A stretch of DNA of 64,000 bases from Pannonibacter carbonis. GTDB taxonomy: Bacteria > Pseudomonadota > Alphaproteobacteria > Rhizobiales > Stappiaceae. Numbering within the stretch: the stretch's first letter is position 1; every line of letters begins with the position of its first letter. The notes beneath the pieces were generated by a model, which was given only the letters and a program-made list of their open reading frames with translations, was not told where the DNA came from and ran no database searches. The stretch spans positions 1 to 64,000 of the forward strand of contig NZ_PUDR01000017.1 of NCBI RefSeq assembly GCF_003012935.1, read 5' to 3'. Made by a program: the position numbers and the translations under genes. Positions 48,301 to 58,599 of the stretch are shown here, one piece after another.

Positions 48301-48389
48301 AGGTCGGCAGCGATGCCACTTATCCGGACGTGACCCTGCGCGATGCGGCAGCCCTGCGCGAGTGGGACGCGGCCAACGGCCGGGCCTGA
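45318..48389 (+). CDS. ileS: Isoleucyl-tRNA synthetase
   Basis: A 1023-residue class I synthetase: HIGH motif in [11 protein letters not shown] (about 64-74), the editing (CP1) domain with [13 protein letters not shown] (about 255) and [16 protein letters not shown], and KMSKS in [11 protein letters not shown] (about 690-705). The C-terminal zinc knuckle is degenerate: [15 protein letters not shown] has Ser where the second Cys is usual, and the following CxxC pair is replaced by [12 protein letters not shown]. The start at ATG 45318 is supported by conserved sequence; an upstream frame start at 45252 is not. Confidence 0.97.
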   Translation: MSETTSRDYSETLYLPVTDFPMRAGLPQKEPELISRWQGMDLYKRLREAADGRPKFLLHDGPPYANGNIHIGHALNKTLKDIVTRSMQMMGFDSNYVPGWDCHGLPIEWKIEEENYRSKGKQKPDLKNSVAMIAFRQECRAYAEKWVAIQRDEFRRLGIEGDWDNPYLTMNYDAEAVIAEELMKFAMSGQLYRGSKPVMWSVVENTALAEAEIEYQDYQSDMIWVKFPVVEAGGQDEAAAEELLDAAVVIWTTTPWTIPGNRAISYSSAISYGLYEVTQDGLADDNWVKKGDKLILADKLAEEVFKNARITDFVKRRTVTAEELGALTCAHPYRDLDLGGYQFDVPLLNGDHVTDDTGTGFVHTAPSHGTDDFEIWNEYAKRDLEDAAIIDQASGSTTEYDAALKRWAIPFTVADDGFYTKDAPGFDGHQVITHKGEKGTANKANIEKLKEAGALIGLARLKHQYPHSWRSKKPVIFRNTPQWFVYMDKQLSSDQIEFALEGGNAIRTPDTLRNRALMAIANTRFVPATGQNRLRSMIAGRPDWVLSRQRAWGVPITVFIHKDTAEVLKDPAVNARIAEAFRAEGADVWFAEGAKERFLGDSYTAGDWIKIDDILDVWFDSGSTHAFCLEKRADLSPKRKVDGGNDYVLYLEGSDQHRGWFHSSLLESCGTRGHAPYDAVLTHGFTMAEDGRKMSKSLGNQVFPQDVIKQYGADILRLWVASGDYAEDQRIGPEILKTSVDSYRKLRNTLRWMLGSLAHATGEKVALADMPELERLMLHRLADLDTLVREGYAAFDYKKVFHHLFTFMTVDLSAFYFDIRKDTLYCDPASSVRRKASLQVIEELFTCLVVWMAPMLPFTMEESWIARHPGADSSVHLQQFPGLPADWRDEALAAKWDKVREVRRVITGALEIERREKRIGSSLEAHPVVHVTDAELMAALAGIDMADISITSQLSLSDAAAPAGAFTLDDVKGVAVVPGLAEGQKCARSWKILPEVGSDATYPDVTLRDAAALREWDAANGRA

Positions 48390-48415
48390 GGCCTGCGTCC
48401 GCAAGGAAACAAGCA

Positions 48416-49006
48416 ATGTCTGAACCGGCACCCCCGAAGGTCAATGGATCCCCCCTTCCCCCGCAGGAAACTGCGGGGCAGGGTTTCCGTGAGAAGTGGC
48501 TTTGGGGGCCGGCCAGCCGTTCGATCGCCTGGCTCGCCGGCCTGATCTTCGTTCTCGACCAGGCCAGCAAGCTGTGGCTGCTGTTCGTCTATGACCTGCC
48601 GAACCGCGAGCCGATTGACCTCTTGCCATTCCTGCAGCTGGTAACGGTGTGGAACCGTGGGATTTCCTACGGCCTGATGCAGCAGGAGACCGACATCGGC
48701 CGCTGGGCGCTGGCAATCTTCACGCTGGTTGCGGCGATTGGCCTGTGGGCCTGGTCGGTCCGCGGGGCGACGCGGGTCGGCGCGATTTCCTTCGGCCTCC
48801 TCATTGGCGGGGCGCTCGGCAACGCCGTCGACCGCTTCGCCTATGGCGCGGTCTATGACTTCCTGCATCTCCATTGGGGAGACTTTTCCTGGTACGTCTT
48901 CAACGTGGCCGATGCGGCCATCGTTGCCGGCGTCGTCGGTCTCCTGTATGACGGGTTTGCTAGCGGTCCAAATAATGCCTCAAAATCCGGCTTTAAGACG
49001 GATTGA
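48416..49006 (+). CDS. lspA: Prolipoprotein signal peptidase (signal peptidase II)
   Basis: A 196-residue inner-membrane aspartyl protease that cleaves lipoprotein signal peptides. Four helices; catalytic motifs [20 protein letters not shown] (first Asp) and [11 protein letters not shown] (second Asp), and conserved [12 protein letters not shown]. The first 35 residues ([15 protein letters not shown] Pro-rich) are an extension beyond the E. coli enzyme. AAGGAAA precedes the ATG at 48416. It follows ileS by 26 bases, a conserved pair. Confidence 0.96.
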   Translation: MSEPAPPKVNGSPLPPQETAGQGFREKWLWGPASRSIAWLAGLIFVLDQASKLWLLFVYDLPNREPIDLLPFLQLVTVWNRGISYGLMQQETDIGRWALAIFTLVAAIGLWAWSVRGATRVGAISFGLLIGGALGNAVDRFAYGAVYDFLHLHWGDFSWYVFNVADAAIVAGVVGLLYDGFASGPNNASKSGFKTD

Positions 49007-49072
49007 CTGGGGTGTGACCGCCCGGCGGCCTTCTGGCCTTTCAGCAACACGGGATATGGCGACGTGCGCTTG

Positions 49073-49789
49073 ATGTATATTGAGAGTGTTTCACGGCTTG
49101 GCAGCAAGTCCGCGCGTCGCGCCAGCCTTGCCGTTGCGGCTCTGGCCATCGCCCTTGCCGGCTGCGTGACCGACCCGAACGGCCATGAGGAAGGCGTCGA
49201 CCAGGCCGCCGTGCGCAAGATCATGGAAGGCCTTGGTGCGGTTGATCCCAAGCAGCAGCCGATCGACTACAAGCCCCGCGCGCCGCTCGCCATGCCGGCA
49301 AAGCTCACGGAACTGCCGAAGCCGGAGACGGCGACCCCCGAGCAGGCCGCCAACTGGCCGAAGCCGCAGAACCAGGAACTGCAGGATCTCAAGGCACTCT
49401 ATGCCAAGGGCAACGGCACCGACCTTCTGACGCCGGAGCAGATGCGCGGCATCCAGCTTGGTTCGTCCAAGCCGCGCGACATCGCAGCGGAAAAGCGCGA
49501 CGAAGAGCTGACCAGCGGCAAGCTGATGACCCCTGCCGAAATGAAGCAGCAGCACGAAGGCGCCGGCCAGATCGACACCTCGAAGCTGTTCGGCCCAGAT
49601 GGCCAGCCGGTCCGGCGCTATCTCGTCGAACCGCCGGTGGCCTATTCGACGCCGGCCGCCAACGCGCCGCTCAACAAGCCGGCCGACACCCGCGACATCC
49701 AGCGCCGCGAAACGCTCGAGATGGAAGGCGCGCAGATCAAGATGAACTGCACCCCCTCCCCAACCGACGACTGCATCCTGCGCCGCTGA
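49073..49789 (+). CDS. Putative lipoprotein of unknown function
   Basis: A protein of about 238 residues with a type II signal peptide: RLGSKSARRAS, a hydrophobic run AVAALAIALAG and a lipobox Cys (LAGC, about residue 27). The mature part is Pro-rich and charged, with YKPRAPLAMPAKLTELPKPE, a pattern like the DUF3035 lipoproteins that commonly follow lspA in alphaproteobacteria, but I am not certain of the family. It ends with two cysteines (NCTPSPTDDCILRR). ATG 49073 or GTG 49064 may start it. Being next to lspA, whose product processes it, is a suggestive pairing. Confidence 0.7.
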   Translation: MYIESVSRLGSKSARRASLAVAALAIALAGCVTDPNGHEEGVDQAAVRKIMEGLGAVDPKQQPIDYKPRAPLAMPAKLTELPKPETATPEQAANWPKPQNQELQDLKALYAKGNGTDLLTPEQMRGIQLGSSKPRDIAAEKRDEELTSGKLMTPAEMKQQHEGAGQIDTSKLFGPDGQPVRRYLVEPPVAYSTPAANAPLNKPADTRDIQRRETLEMEGAQIKMNCTPSPTDDCILRR

Positions 49790-49944
49790 TCGGGCAACTC
49801 TTTGCTCCCTCTGACGGACGCGCAACCTCACTTGCCGCCTGTGGGGGCACCTCTATCTGTCTTGTAGGGAACGTGGACCAGGCTTGACCGGCGGGGCCGA
49901 GCGGGTCACCTTGGCGCGGTTTTCCAGGAACCGGAATCGCACGC

Positions 49945-51534
49945 GTGGCCGAACCGACTGCCCCCTCGAATGTTGCCGAATACTCGGTCTCTGACATCTC
50001 GTTTTCCATCAAGCGGACGCTTGAGGAGTCCTTTGGCTATGTGCGGGTGCGGGGCGAGCTGGGGCGGATTTCGCGGCCGGGCTCTGGGCATATCTATCTT
50101 GACCTCAAGGATGACCGGTCGGTGCTGGCCGCCGTCATCTGGAAGGGCGCGGTTTCCAAGCTGAAGATCCAGCCCGAGCAAGGGCTTGAGGTGATTGCCA
50201 CAGGCAAGGTGACGACCTTCCCCGGCCAGTCGAAATACCAGATGGTCATCGATGCGCTGGAGCCGGCAGGCGCCGGGGCGCTGATGGCCCTCCTGGAAGA
50301 GCGCAAGCGCAAGCTGGCCGCTGAAGGGCTGTTTGCCGCCGAACGCAAACGGCCGCTGCCGGCGCTGCCGCGCGTGATCGGCGTCGTCACCTCGCCGACC
50401 GGTGCCGTGATCCGCGACATCCTGCACCGCCTTGCCGACCGGTTCCCGCTGCATGTGCTGGTCTGGCCCGTGCGCGTGCAGGGCGAGACGAGCGGTGCGG
50501 AAGTTGCCAATGGTATTCGCGGCTTCAACGCCCTCATGGACGGTGGAGCGATCCCGCGCCCGGATCTCATCATCGTGGCGCGCGGTGGTGGCAGCCTGGA
50601 GGATCTGTGGGGCTTCAACGATGAACAGGTGGTGCGGGCGGCTGCCGAGAGCGCCATTCCACTGATCTCGGCCGTTGGCCATGAAACCGACTGGACCTTG
50701 ATCGATCTGGCCGCCGACCTGCGCGCGCCGACGCCGACGGGTGCTGCCGAACTGGCCGTGCCGGTGAAGGCGGAGCTGATGGCGGCCGTCGATGACCTGT
50801 CGCGCCGGCTCAACTCCGGCCTTGTGCGGCTGGTTGGCGCTCGCCGCACCGAATTGCGCGCGGCTGCGGCAGCCCTTCCTGTGCCGCGCGATCTTCTGGC
50901 CTTGCCACGGCAGAGGTTTGACTTTGTCAGCGGCAATCTCGAACGGGCCCTGACGGTCAACACACGGGCGCTGCGCACGCGGCTGGTGCGGGCCGAGACG
51001 CTGCTCACGCCGACAACCCTGTCGCGCCGCACGCTGCAGGCGCGCGACAGGCTGACCGGCCTCGGGGAACGCCAGAGCCGGGCGCTGAGTGTTGCCGTTC
51101 AGGCTCAGAAGCAGAAACTGACCGCGACTGCCAGCCGCCTGTCGCCCCAGCCTCTGACCCGGCAGATCCGGCTTGGCGCCGAGCGGCTGGACAATCTCTT
51201 CTCGCGGTTGACCCGCGCTGCCGCCCAGGCCAACCAGGATCGCCGGCAGCGGCTGGAAGCCCAGGAAAAGCTGCTGAAGTCCCTGTCCTACAAGGATGTC
51301 TTGGCGCGCGGCTATGCGCTGGTGCGCGGACCCGATGGCCAGCCCTTGCGCGATCCGGTGGATGCGCCGGCCGGCTCCGAGCTCAGCATCGAGGTGGCCG
51401 CCGGCCGCCTCAGCGCCATTGTCAGCGATGGCGGTGACAGGGCACCCGAAGCCACCGCCAGCCCGCGCAAGGCAAGAGCTGTGAGGCCCAAGGCCGAGCC
51501 GGGACCGCAAGGCAACCAGGGCTCGCTGTTCTGA
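49945..51534 (+). CDS. xseA: Exodeoxyribonuclease VII large subunit
   Basis: A 529-residue nuclease subunit: OB-fold N-terminus ([27 protein letters not shown], about 28-55), the catalytic core with [13 protein letters not shown] (about 147-160) and [16 protein letters not shown] (about 210-225), [16 protein letters not shown] and [17 protein letters not shown] long coiled-coil region follows, then [19 protein letters not shown] near the end. The tail is Ala/Lys-rich. GTG at 49945 is the start. The small subunit xseB is not adjacent. Confidence 0.95.
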   Translation: MAEPTAPSNVAEYSVSDISFSIKRTLEESFGYVRVRGELGRISRPGSGHIYLDLKDDRSVLAAVIWKGAVSKLKIQPEQGLEVIATGKVTTFPGQSKYQMVIDALEPAGAGALMALLEERKRKLAAEGLFAAERKRPLPALPRVIGVVTSPTGAVIRDILHRLADRFPLHVLVWPVRVQGETSGAEVANGIRGFNALMDGGAIPRPDLIIVARGGGSLEDLWGFNDEQVVRAAAESAIPLISAVGHETDWTLIDLAADLRAPTPTGAAELAVPVKAELMAAVDDLSRRLNSGLVRLVGARRTELRAAAAALPVPRDLLALPRQRFDFVSGNLERALTVNTRALRTRLVRAETLLTPTTLSRRTLQARDRLTGLGERQSRALSVAVQAQKQKLTATASRLSPQPLTRQIRLGAERLDNLFSRLTRAAAQANQDRRQRLEAQEKLLKSLSYKDVLARGYALVRGPDGQPLRDPVDAPAGSELSIEVAAGRLSAIVSDGGDRAPEATASPRKARAVRPKAEPGPQGNQGSLF

Positions 51535-51580
51535 AGAGGGTATGTGCGTTCCTTCTTCGTCGCTCCTGCACCTTATCCTT

Positions 51581-51730
51581 CGTCGCTCCTGCGCAGGCAG
51601 GAGCCCAGTAATCGAGGCGGCCGGTTGTAGCGAGCGGGTTTCGATGCTTGCGCTGGTGCGTGGGCACTGCCGCACGATGTCAGCACAGAGACCGGGGGTA
51701 CTGGGCTCCTGCCTGCGCAGGAACGACGAG
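51581..51730. repeat. Palindromic intergenic repeat (type B), copy 1
   Basis: Left arm CGTCGCTCCTGCGCAGGCAG..CAGTAAT at 51581-51612 and right arm GTACTGGGCTCCTGCC...GAACGACGAG at 51698-51730, the same arms as at 40868-40985. The 85-base centre includes tcgaggcggccggttgtagc and differs from the 40.9-kb copy. Confidence 0.8.
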
Positions 51731-51770
51731 GGGTGTGTAGTTTGGCACCCGTTCCCGACACCTTTTCCTT

Positions 51771-51920
51771 CGTCGCTCCTGCGAAGGCAGGAGCCTAGTA
51801 ATCGAGGCGGCCGGTTGTAGCGAGCGGGTTTTGATGCTTGCGCTGGTGCGTGAGCACTGCTGCCCCATGTCAGCACAGAGACCGGGGGTACTGGGCTCCT
51901 GCCTGCGCAGGAACGACGAA
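51771..51920. repeat. Palindromic intergenic repeat (type B), copy 2 in tandem
   Basis: Near-identical copy of 51581-51730 at an exact spacing of 190 bases, including the centre sequence, with scattered differences such as GCGAAGG for GCGCAGG and TGAGCACTGCTGCCCC for TGGGCACTGCCGCACG. This is a direct tandem duplication of the whole element plus flank. Confidence 0.85.
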
Positions 51921-51938
51921 GGTTCTGTGGCCTCTCTG

Positions 51939-52095
51939 CTCCCCTCCCCCTTGTGGGGAGGGGTTGGGGGTGGGGGGGGCAGCCTTAAAACACGGGAAAT
52001 CTCACGGGACTTAACCGGGGCACTCCAGACATTCCTGAACCTGACGTTCTCCAGAGCCCCCCACCCCTACCCCCTCCCCACGAGGGGGAGGGGAA
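51939..52095. repeat. C/G-tract palindromic repeat (type C)
   Basis: Left arm CCCCTCCCCCTTGTGGGGAG..TTGGGGGTGGGG (51941-51979) is mirrored by CCCCACCCCTACCCCCTCCC..CGAGGGGGAGGGG (52055-52094). Each arm holds its own small stem (CTCCCC...GGGGAG). It is typical of rhizobial intergenic palindromes and may fold into an extended hairpin at the ends of xseA and lldD. Confidence 0.75.
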
Positions 52096-52129
52096 CTGAG
52101 AGGTCGAAAAAAGCTGGCTGCCAGCCTCC

Positions 52130-53293
52130 TCAGCTCCAACGCGTGGCAAAGTTTTCCGGCAGGAGGACGTTGTGGCGGCCGAGGTCGGCGACGTTGCGTT
52201 CGCCGCACAGCGCCATCGTGACGTCCAGCTCCTTGTGGATCACTTCCAGCGCCCGGGTGACGCCGGCCTCGCCCATGGCACCCAGGCCATAGACAAAGGC
52301 GCGGCCGATCATCGTGCCCTTGGCGCCGAGGGCCAGCGCCTTCAGCACGTCCTGGCCCGAGCGGATGCCGCTGTCCAGATGCACCTCGATCTTGTCGCCG
52401 ACGGCATCCATGATCTGCGGCAGCATGCGGATGGAACTCAGCGCGCCGTCGAGCTGGCGGCCGCCGTGGTTCGACACGACGATGGCATCGGCCCCGACAT
52501 CGAGCGCGCGCCTAGCGTCTTCGGCGTCAAGAATGCCCTTGAGGATGACCGGGCCGTCCCACCAGCTGCGGAATTCGCGGATGCGGTTCCAGTCGAGCGA
52601 GGGGTCGAAGGATTCCGCCGTCCAGCTGCCGAGCGACGACGGGTCGGTGACGCCCTTGGCATGGCCGACGATGTTGCCGAAGAAGCGCCGCTTGGTCTGC
52701 AGCATTTCAAGGCCCCATGGCACCTTGGTGGCAAGGTTGAGGATCGAGGCCGGGGTCAGCTTCGGAGGGGCGCTGAGGCCGTTCTTCAGGTCCTTGTGCC
52801 GCTGGCCCAGCACCTGCAGGTCAACCGTGATGACCAGTGCGGAGCACTTCGCGTCCTTTGCCCGGGCAAAGAGGCGCTTCATGAAGTCATCGTCCTTCAG
52901 CGTATAGACCTGGAACCAGAAAGGCTTGCTGGTGTGACTGGCCACATCCTCGATCGAGCAGATCGACATGGTCGACAGGGTGAAGGGCACGCCGAATTTT
53001 TCTGCAGCGCGCGCCGCCTTGATCTCGCCGTCTGCCGACTGCATGCCGCACAGGCCAACCGGGGCAAGCGCCACCGGCATGGTGCAGTCCTGGCCGACCA
53101 TTTTGGACGCGGTGGAGCGGCCGGCCATGTCGACGGCGACGCGCTGGCGCAGGCGGATCTCGTCGAAGTCGGACGAGTTCTCGCGGAACGTCTGCTCGGT
53201 CCAGCTGCCGGTTTCCGCGTAGTCGTAGAACATCTTTGGCACGCGGCGCTTGTACAGCCGCTTGAGGTCTTCGATCTCGGTGATGATGGGCAT
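52130..53293 (-). CDS. lldD: L-lactate dehydrogenase, FMN-dependent
   Basis: A 387-residue flavin enzyme of the alpha-hydroxy acid dehydrogenase family that oxidises L-lactate to pyruvate. Seen: RVPKMFYDYAETGSWTE near the N-terminus, APVGLCGMQ (FMN contact), LVITVDLQVLGQRHKDL, the catalytic VSNHGGRQLDGA (about 265; His and Arg of the family), HLDSGIRSGQDVLKALALGA and GRAFVYGLGAMGEAGV. ATG 53293 has GGAGG nine bases before it. An FadR-type regulator gene is next to it. Confidence 0.92.
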   Translation of the reverse strand: MPIITEIEDLKRLYKRRVPKMFYDYAETGSWTEQTFRENSSDFDEIRLRQRVAVDMAGRSTASKMVGQDCTMPVALAPVGLCGMQSADGEIKAARAAEKFGVPFTLSTMSICSIEDVASHTSKPFWFQVYTLKDDDFMKRLFARAKDAKCSALVITVDLQVLGQRHKDLKNGLSAPPKLTPASILNLATKVPWGLEMLQTKRRFFGNIVGHAKGVTDPSSLGSWTAESFDPSLDWNRIREFRSWWDGPVILKGILDAEDARRALDVGADAIVVSNHGGRQLDGALSSIRMLPQIMDAVGDKIEVHLDSGIRSGQDVLKALALGAKGTMIGRAFVYGLGAMGEAGVTRALEVIHKELDVTMALCGERNVADLGRHNVLLPENFATRWS

Positions 53294-53362
53294 GTGTCTC
53301 TGTCCTCCCCGCAATGACCGTTGCCAGTCAGATAGTGTATCTCATGAATGACAGGCCCGGAC

Positions 53363-54196
53363 TCACGACCGGGTCTCCGGCATCCTGTTTCGGTCGGCCT
53401 GTGTCCTTGCACGCGTCCGTCGCGGCTTGGGCAGGCTTTCAATTCGCTGGGTCAGGCGCAGGCTGGAGACGGCGGCACGGGCGCTGTCCCGCCCGGCCTC
53501 CGCCAGCGCATGGCGCACGAACTCGATATGCGCTTCGGCGGCCGCGCGGGCGCTGACAGCGTCGCCGGCCAGGATGCCGGCAAGGATGCTGCGGTGCTGG
53601 GCCAGCAGCGCTTCGCGCGCGCCGGGGTGGCCAAACAGCTTCTGCTGGCTGAAATAGACGCCGGTTTCCAGGAGACGATAGCAGGCACGCAGCGTGTGCA
53701 GCAGAACGATGTTGTGCGCCGCCTCGCCGATGGCCTGGTGGAACTCCACGTCGAGCCGGGCTTCGGTGACGCTGTCCCCGGCGGCATAGGCCTCGGCCAT
53801 GGCCTCGACGATGCGGGCGAGAATATCCTTGTCGGCCTCGGTTGCCCGCTCGGCGGCGCGGGCGGCGGCGAGGCCTTCAATGTCGCGGCGGAAGTCGAGA
53901 TAGTCCTCGATGGCAGCCGGATGGCGGGCAATCAGCGCGACAACGGGCTCGGAGAACACCGTGCCGATGAGATCGGCGACAAAGGTGCCGCCGCCCTGGC
54001 GGCTGACGATCAGGCCCCGGGCCTCGAGCGTCTTCAGCGCATCGCGCAGGATCGGGCGGGAGACATCGACAAGCCCACCAAGCTCGCGTTCCGCCGGCAG
54101 GCGATCCCCCGGGCGCAGGATGCCGGCAAGAATCAGACCCTCGATCTGATCCACCACCGCGTCGGCGGTTCGGACATGATTGATCTTCGTGAACAT
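53363..54196 (-). CDS. FadR-subfamily GntR transcriptional regulator (LldR-like)
   Basis: A 277-residue regulator. Winged helix N-terminus (VDQIEGLILAGILRPGDRLPAERELGGLVDVSRPILRDALKTLEARGLI, about 15-64) and an FCD effector domain (about 95-230), with Asp and His metal or ligand residues in DVEFHQAIGEAAHN (about 140) and LLAQHRSIL (about 195). Its gene is upstream of lldD on the same strand, as for lactate regulators. The last 45 residues are Arg-rich and unusual. A near-palindromic operator candidate is immediately upstream of its start. Confidence 0.85.
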   Translation of the reverse strand: MFTKINHVRTADAVVDQIEGLILAGILRPGDRLPAERELGGLVDVSRPILRDALKTLEARGLIVSRQGGGTFVADLIGTVFSEPVVALIARHPAAIEDYLDFRRDIEGLAAARAAERATEADKDILARIVEAMAEAYAAGDSVTEARLDVEFHQAIGEAAHNIVLLHTLRACYRLLETGVYFSQQKLFGHPGAREALLAQHRSILAGILAGDAVSARAAAEAHIEFVRHALAEAGRDSARAAVSSLRLTQRIESLPKPRRTRARTQADRNRMPETRS

Positions 54197-54216
54197 GCGC
54201 GGCTCTCCCTCCGCTT

Positions 54217-54241
54217 AATTGGTCAAAAATTTTGTCCAATT
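54217..54241. promoter_or_regulatory. Palindromic operator candidate upstream of the GntR regulator
   Basis: AATTGGTCAAAAATTTTGTCCAATT is a 25-base near-perfect inverted repeat 21 bases upstream of the regulator start. Its half-sites (AATTGGTC / GTCCAATT) resemble ATTGGT-ACCAAT type sites of LldR/PdhR-family regulators, consistent with autoregulation of the lldR-lldD unit. Confidence 0.65.
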
Positions 54242-54386
54242 GCAAGAGGTATTGTTCCGACACAGGCGTTCAGAGCCTTCCGCAGCTGGGGCGTGGTGTC
54301 GCGGATGCAGAACATCGTGATTTCCTGCATGACAGGCAGGGGGGCGCTGCGTCACCTTGGGGAACCAAGCGAGGGGGCCTGGCAAC

Positions 54387-55724
54387 ATGAGCGAAATCTG
54401 GGACGCAACCGGCGGCACGCGGCTGCCCGCCTTCGAGCGGCATCCGCTCAGGGCGGCGGTGCTGGGGGAAATGCATGCAAGGCCGTTCCGGCCCGTCAGC
54501 TCACCACGGCTGATGCTGCATTATGCCTTCACAGTCGACGCAGCGGCAGCGCGCGAGGACCGGCTGTGGTTTGCCGAGCTGTGTGCTAGCCACGGAGCGA
54601 GCAGACCGGGGGAAAGCGACCGCTCGCATGTGCTGCCGATTGCCGGCGGCACGCTGCGCTGGGAACAGCATGCCGAGTTCATCACCTACACGTTTGATGC
54701 GGCTCCCATCGGTGAACAGCCCTTCGGCCCTGTTCCGGCCGGACATCCCTTCGGTGCCAGCTTTCGTGCGCCCGGCCCCATGCTTGCGGCCGCCCGGCTG
54801 GATGTGATCGAGGCCGGGACACTTGGTTCAGATCCCGTCGATCCGTCTTCGCTCGCACGCTGGTTCGATGCCGCCAGCCTCACAGCGCTGCAATCCGAAG
54901 AAGGCCAGGCGGTTGCGGTCACGGATTTCCGTCAGGACGGCGACGGCCTCACCCGCATCCTGCTCATAAATCGCGGCATGGGCGACAGCCAGACCGGGGC
55001 GCTGGCGCAGCGGCTGATCGAGGTGGAGACCTATCGCACGCTGGCACTGCTCGGCCTGCCAATGGCGATCAGCCTGTCGCCGGATGTACGCCGGATCGAG
55101 GAGGAACTCGTCGCCCTGACCAATCGCATGGCCGGGGCGACCGACCTTGAAGGCAACCGGGATTTGCTGCAGCGCCTGTCGGATCTTGCCGCCGCACTTG
55201 AGGCCGGCGCTGCCTCCAGTGCCTATCGTTTCGGAGCGAGCCGCGCCTACCATGATATCGTTCAGGCCCGGCTTGGCACAATCGACGAGGCGCCGGTTGC
55301 CGGTTTGCTGGCCACCTCCGCCTTCCTCGCCCGTCGTCTTGCCCCCGCGATGCGCACGATCCAGTCGGTGGAGGAGCGGCAAATCAACCTGTCGCGCAAG
55401 CTCGCCCGCGCCACGACCCTCTTGCGCACCCGCATTGATGTCGACATGGAGCGCCAGAACCGGGATCTGCTCGATTCCATGAACCGGCGCGCAAGGATGC
55501 AGTTGCGGCTGCAGCAGACCGTCGAAGGCCTGTCGGTTGCCGCCGTCAGCTACTACGTCGTCGGCCTGGTCGGTTACCTTGCAAAGGGCCTGAAGGAAGC
55601 TGGCCTGCCCATGCCGGATCCAGGTCTCGTGGCAGGTGGCGCCGTGCCCCTGGTGGTCCTCGCCATCTGGTGGACCGTCCGCCGCATCCGCGCCCACCAC
55701 GCCGAGCCGGATGACAAGCACTGA
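54387..55724 (+). CDS. DUF3422 membrane protein
   Basis: A 445-residue protein with a soluble N-terminal domain beginning LPAFERHPLRAAVLGEMHARPF, a long helical region (KLARATTLLRTRIDVDMERQNRDLLDSMNRRARMQLRLQQTVEG), and two C-terminal membrane helices (about 385-405 and 415-435). This is the DUF3422 architecture; function is unknown. ATG 54387 has GAGGGGG upstream. It converges with groEL. Confidence 0.88.
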   Translation: MSEIWDATGGTRLPAFERHPLRAAVLGEMHARPFRPVSSPRLMLHYAFTVDAAAAREDRLWFAELCASHGASRPGESDRSHVLPIAGGTLRWEQHAEFITYTFDAAPIGEQPFGPVPAGHPFGASFRAPGPMLAAARLDVIEAGTLGSDPVDPSSLARWFDAASLTALQSEEGQAVAVTDFRQDGDGLTRILLINRGMGDSQTGALAQRLIEVETYRTLALLGLPMAISLSPDVRRIEEELVALTNRMAGATDLEGNRDLLQRLSDLAAALEAGAASSAYRFGASRAYHDIVQARLGTIDEAPVAGLLATSAFLARRLAPAMRTIQSVEERQINLSRKLARATTLLRTRIDVDMERQNRDLLDSMNRRARMQLRLQQTVEGLSVAAVSYYVVGLVGYLAKGLKEAGLPMPDPGLVAGGAVPLVVLAIWWTVRRIRAHHAEPDDKH

Positions 55725-55740
55725 ACGGGACAGACCAAAC

Positions 55741-55769
55741 AAAAAGGGCGGCCCGAGGGCCGCCCTTTC
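55741..55769 (-). terminator. Terminator for groESL (and the convergent DUF3422 gene)
   Basis: AAGGGCGGCCC-GAG-GGCCGCCCTT: an 11-bp GC stem with a 3-base loop, with an A run on the left (T run on the minus strand), about 185 bases beyond the groEL stop. Confidence 0.85.
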
Positions 55770-55783
55770 CGTAACCAAAGCTT

Positions 55784-57604
<1,821 letters not shown>

Positions 57605-57654
57605 TCACTTTTAATTGGGTTGATGTCAGAAGAATCCGGATGTCCGCCAGAAAA

Positions 57655-57942
57655 TCAGGCGATCACACCCATGATGTCGGATTCCTTCATGATCAGCAGG
57701 TCTTCGCCGTTGATCTTGACTTCGGTGCCGGACCACTTGCCGAACAGCACGCGGTCGCCAGCCTTCACGTCAACCGGGATCAGTTCGCCGTTGTCCTTGC
57801 GGGCGCCAGCGCCAACGGAGACGACTTCGCCTTCCTGCGGCTTTTCCTTGGCGGTGTCCGGAATGATGATGCCGCCGGCAGTCTTCTCTTCCGAAGTTAC
57901 GCGACGAACAACGACACGGTCGTGCAGCGGACGAAACGTCAT
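57655..57942 (-). CDS. groES: 10-kDa co-chaperonin GroES
   Basis: A 95-residue co-chaperonin: [12 protein letters not shown] at the start, the mobile loop [14 protein letters not shown] (about 18-31) that contacts Gro[11 protein letters not shown], and [28 protein letters not shown] near the end. GAGGAAAAAG precedes the ATG at 57942. It is cotranscribed with groEL and lies behind a CIRCE element. Confidence 0.97.
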   Translation of the reverse strand: MTFRPLHDRVVVRRVTSEEKTAGGIIIPDTAKEKPQEGEVVSVGAGARKDNGELIPVDVKAGDRVLFGKWSGTEVKINGEDLLIMKESDIMGVIA

Positions 57943-58041
57943 TTGGCTTTTTCCTCTCATGCGGCGTGCCCCCATATGAAGCAGCACGCAATCCACTATG
58001 TTGATGGCTCGAGAGAGCACGGGAGATGATCCCGCGTCCTG

Positions 58042-58068
58042 TTAGCACTCCTCAACAGCGAGTGCCAA
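58042..58068. promoter_or_regulatory. CIRCE operator upstream of groES
   Basis: TTAGCACTC-N9-GAGTGCCAA matches CIRCE (TTAGCACTC-N9-GAGTGCTAA) with one mismatch, 100 bases upstream of groES. It implies HrcA repression of groESL that is relieved on heat shock. Confidence 0.92.
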
Positions 58069-58197
58069 CGCGACCACGATGTAGGTTCGGTCCCCAGCCT
58101 TGTCAATGGATCGGCGAAGCAAAAAATGGCCGCGCAGGGTGCACGGCCATTCTCGTCAGATCAGGGTTAAGGGAACCGGCAGGGATGAAAACCGCCC

Positions 58198-58599
58198 CTA
58201 GAGGCGAACGAAGCCGCGAAGCGTCAGGCCCGGGCCGGACTTGAAGGCCGTGGGCCGATCCATCCCTTCATCGGCGGCCACAAAGACAAACCGGGTGTCG
58301 GTGAGGTCATAGATGGCCGGAAGGCTCTTGCCGGCGTCCTCCCCGATGGAATCAACCCAGGTTATGGCCTTTGGCGTAGCGAGCGGGTCCAGCGTGAAGC
58401 TACCCTCCAGCAGCGTTGCCCCGTCCGGGATGCCGACATGGAACCGCGTCCCGGTGATCGTGGTGATCGCCTCCGGGGCGCCATGGGTATCGGGCGGATT
58501 GACGACGCCGTTTTCCTCAAAGCGCACCTGCCGCCACTGACCTTGCAGCTTGTCCAGGTCCGCCGTCAGGCCATTGCCCGTTCCTGCCGGCCCGCTCAC
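58198..58599 (-). CDS. TIGR03067 domain protein
   Basis: A 133-residue soluble protein of the TIGR03067 type: DLDKLQGQWRQVRFEENG, then GTRFHVGIPDG, GSFTLDPLATPKAITWVDSIGEDAGKSLPAIYDLTDTRFVFV. This family is best known from Planctomycetes and other environmental bacteria and has no established function. Start: GTG at 58599, whose first bases overlap the stop of the upstream regulator gene (GTGA, 4 bases), indicating translational coupling. There is no signal peptide in this version; the upstream frame extension lies within the regulator gene. Confidence 0.75.
   Translation of the reverse strand: MSGPAGTGNGLTADLDKLQGQWRQVRFEENGVVNPPDTHGAPEAITTITGTRFHVGIPDGATLLEGSFTLDPLATPKAITWVDSIGEDAGKSLPAIYDLTDTRFVFVAADEGMDRPTAFKSGPGLTLRGFVRL

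Larger units (their letters stand above)
51535..52129. other. Gene-free repeat-bearing interval
   Basis: About 600 bases between xseA and lldD with no gene. It is built almost wholly from two type B palindromic repeat copies (51581-51730 and 51771-51920) and one C/G-tract palindrome (51939-52095). Confidence 0.8.

Noticed and set aside
46866..48431. A minus-strand frame of 521 codons opposite ileS
   Set aside because: No motif, composition typical of antisense to a GC-rich gene, and fully covered by ileS.
51581..51920. Regularly spaced repeats considered as a CRISPR array
   Set aside because: There are only two copies, the shared unit is 150 bases rather than about 30, and no cas genes are present.
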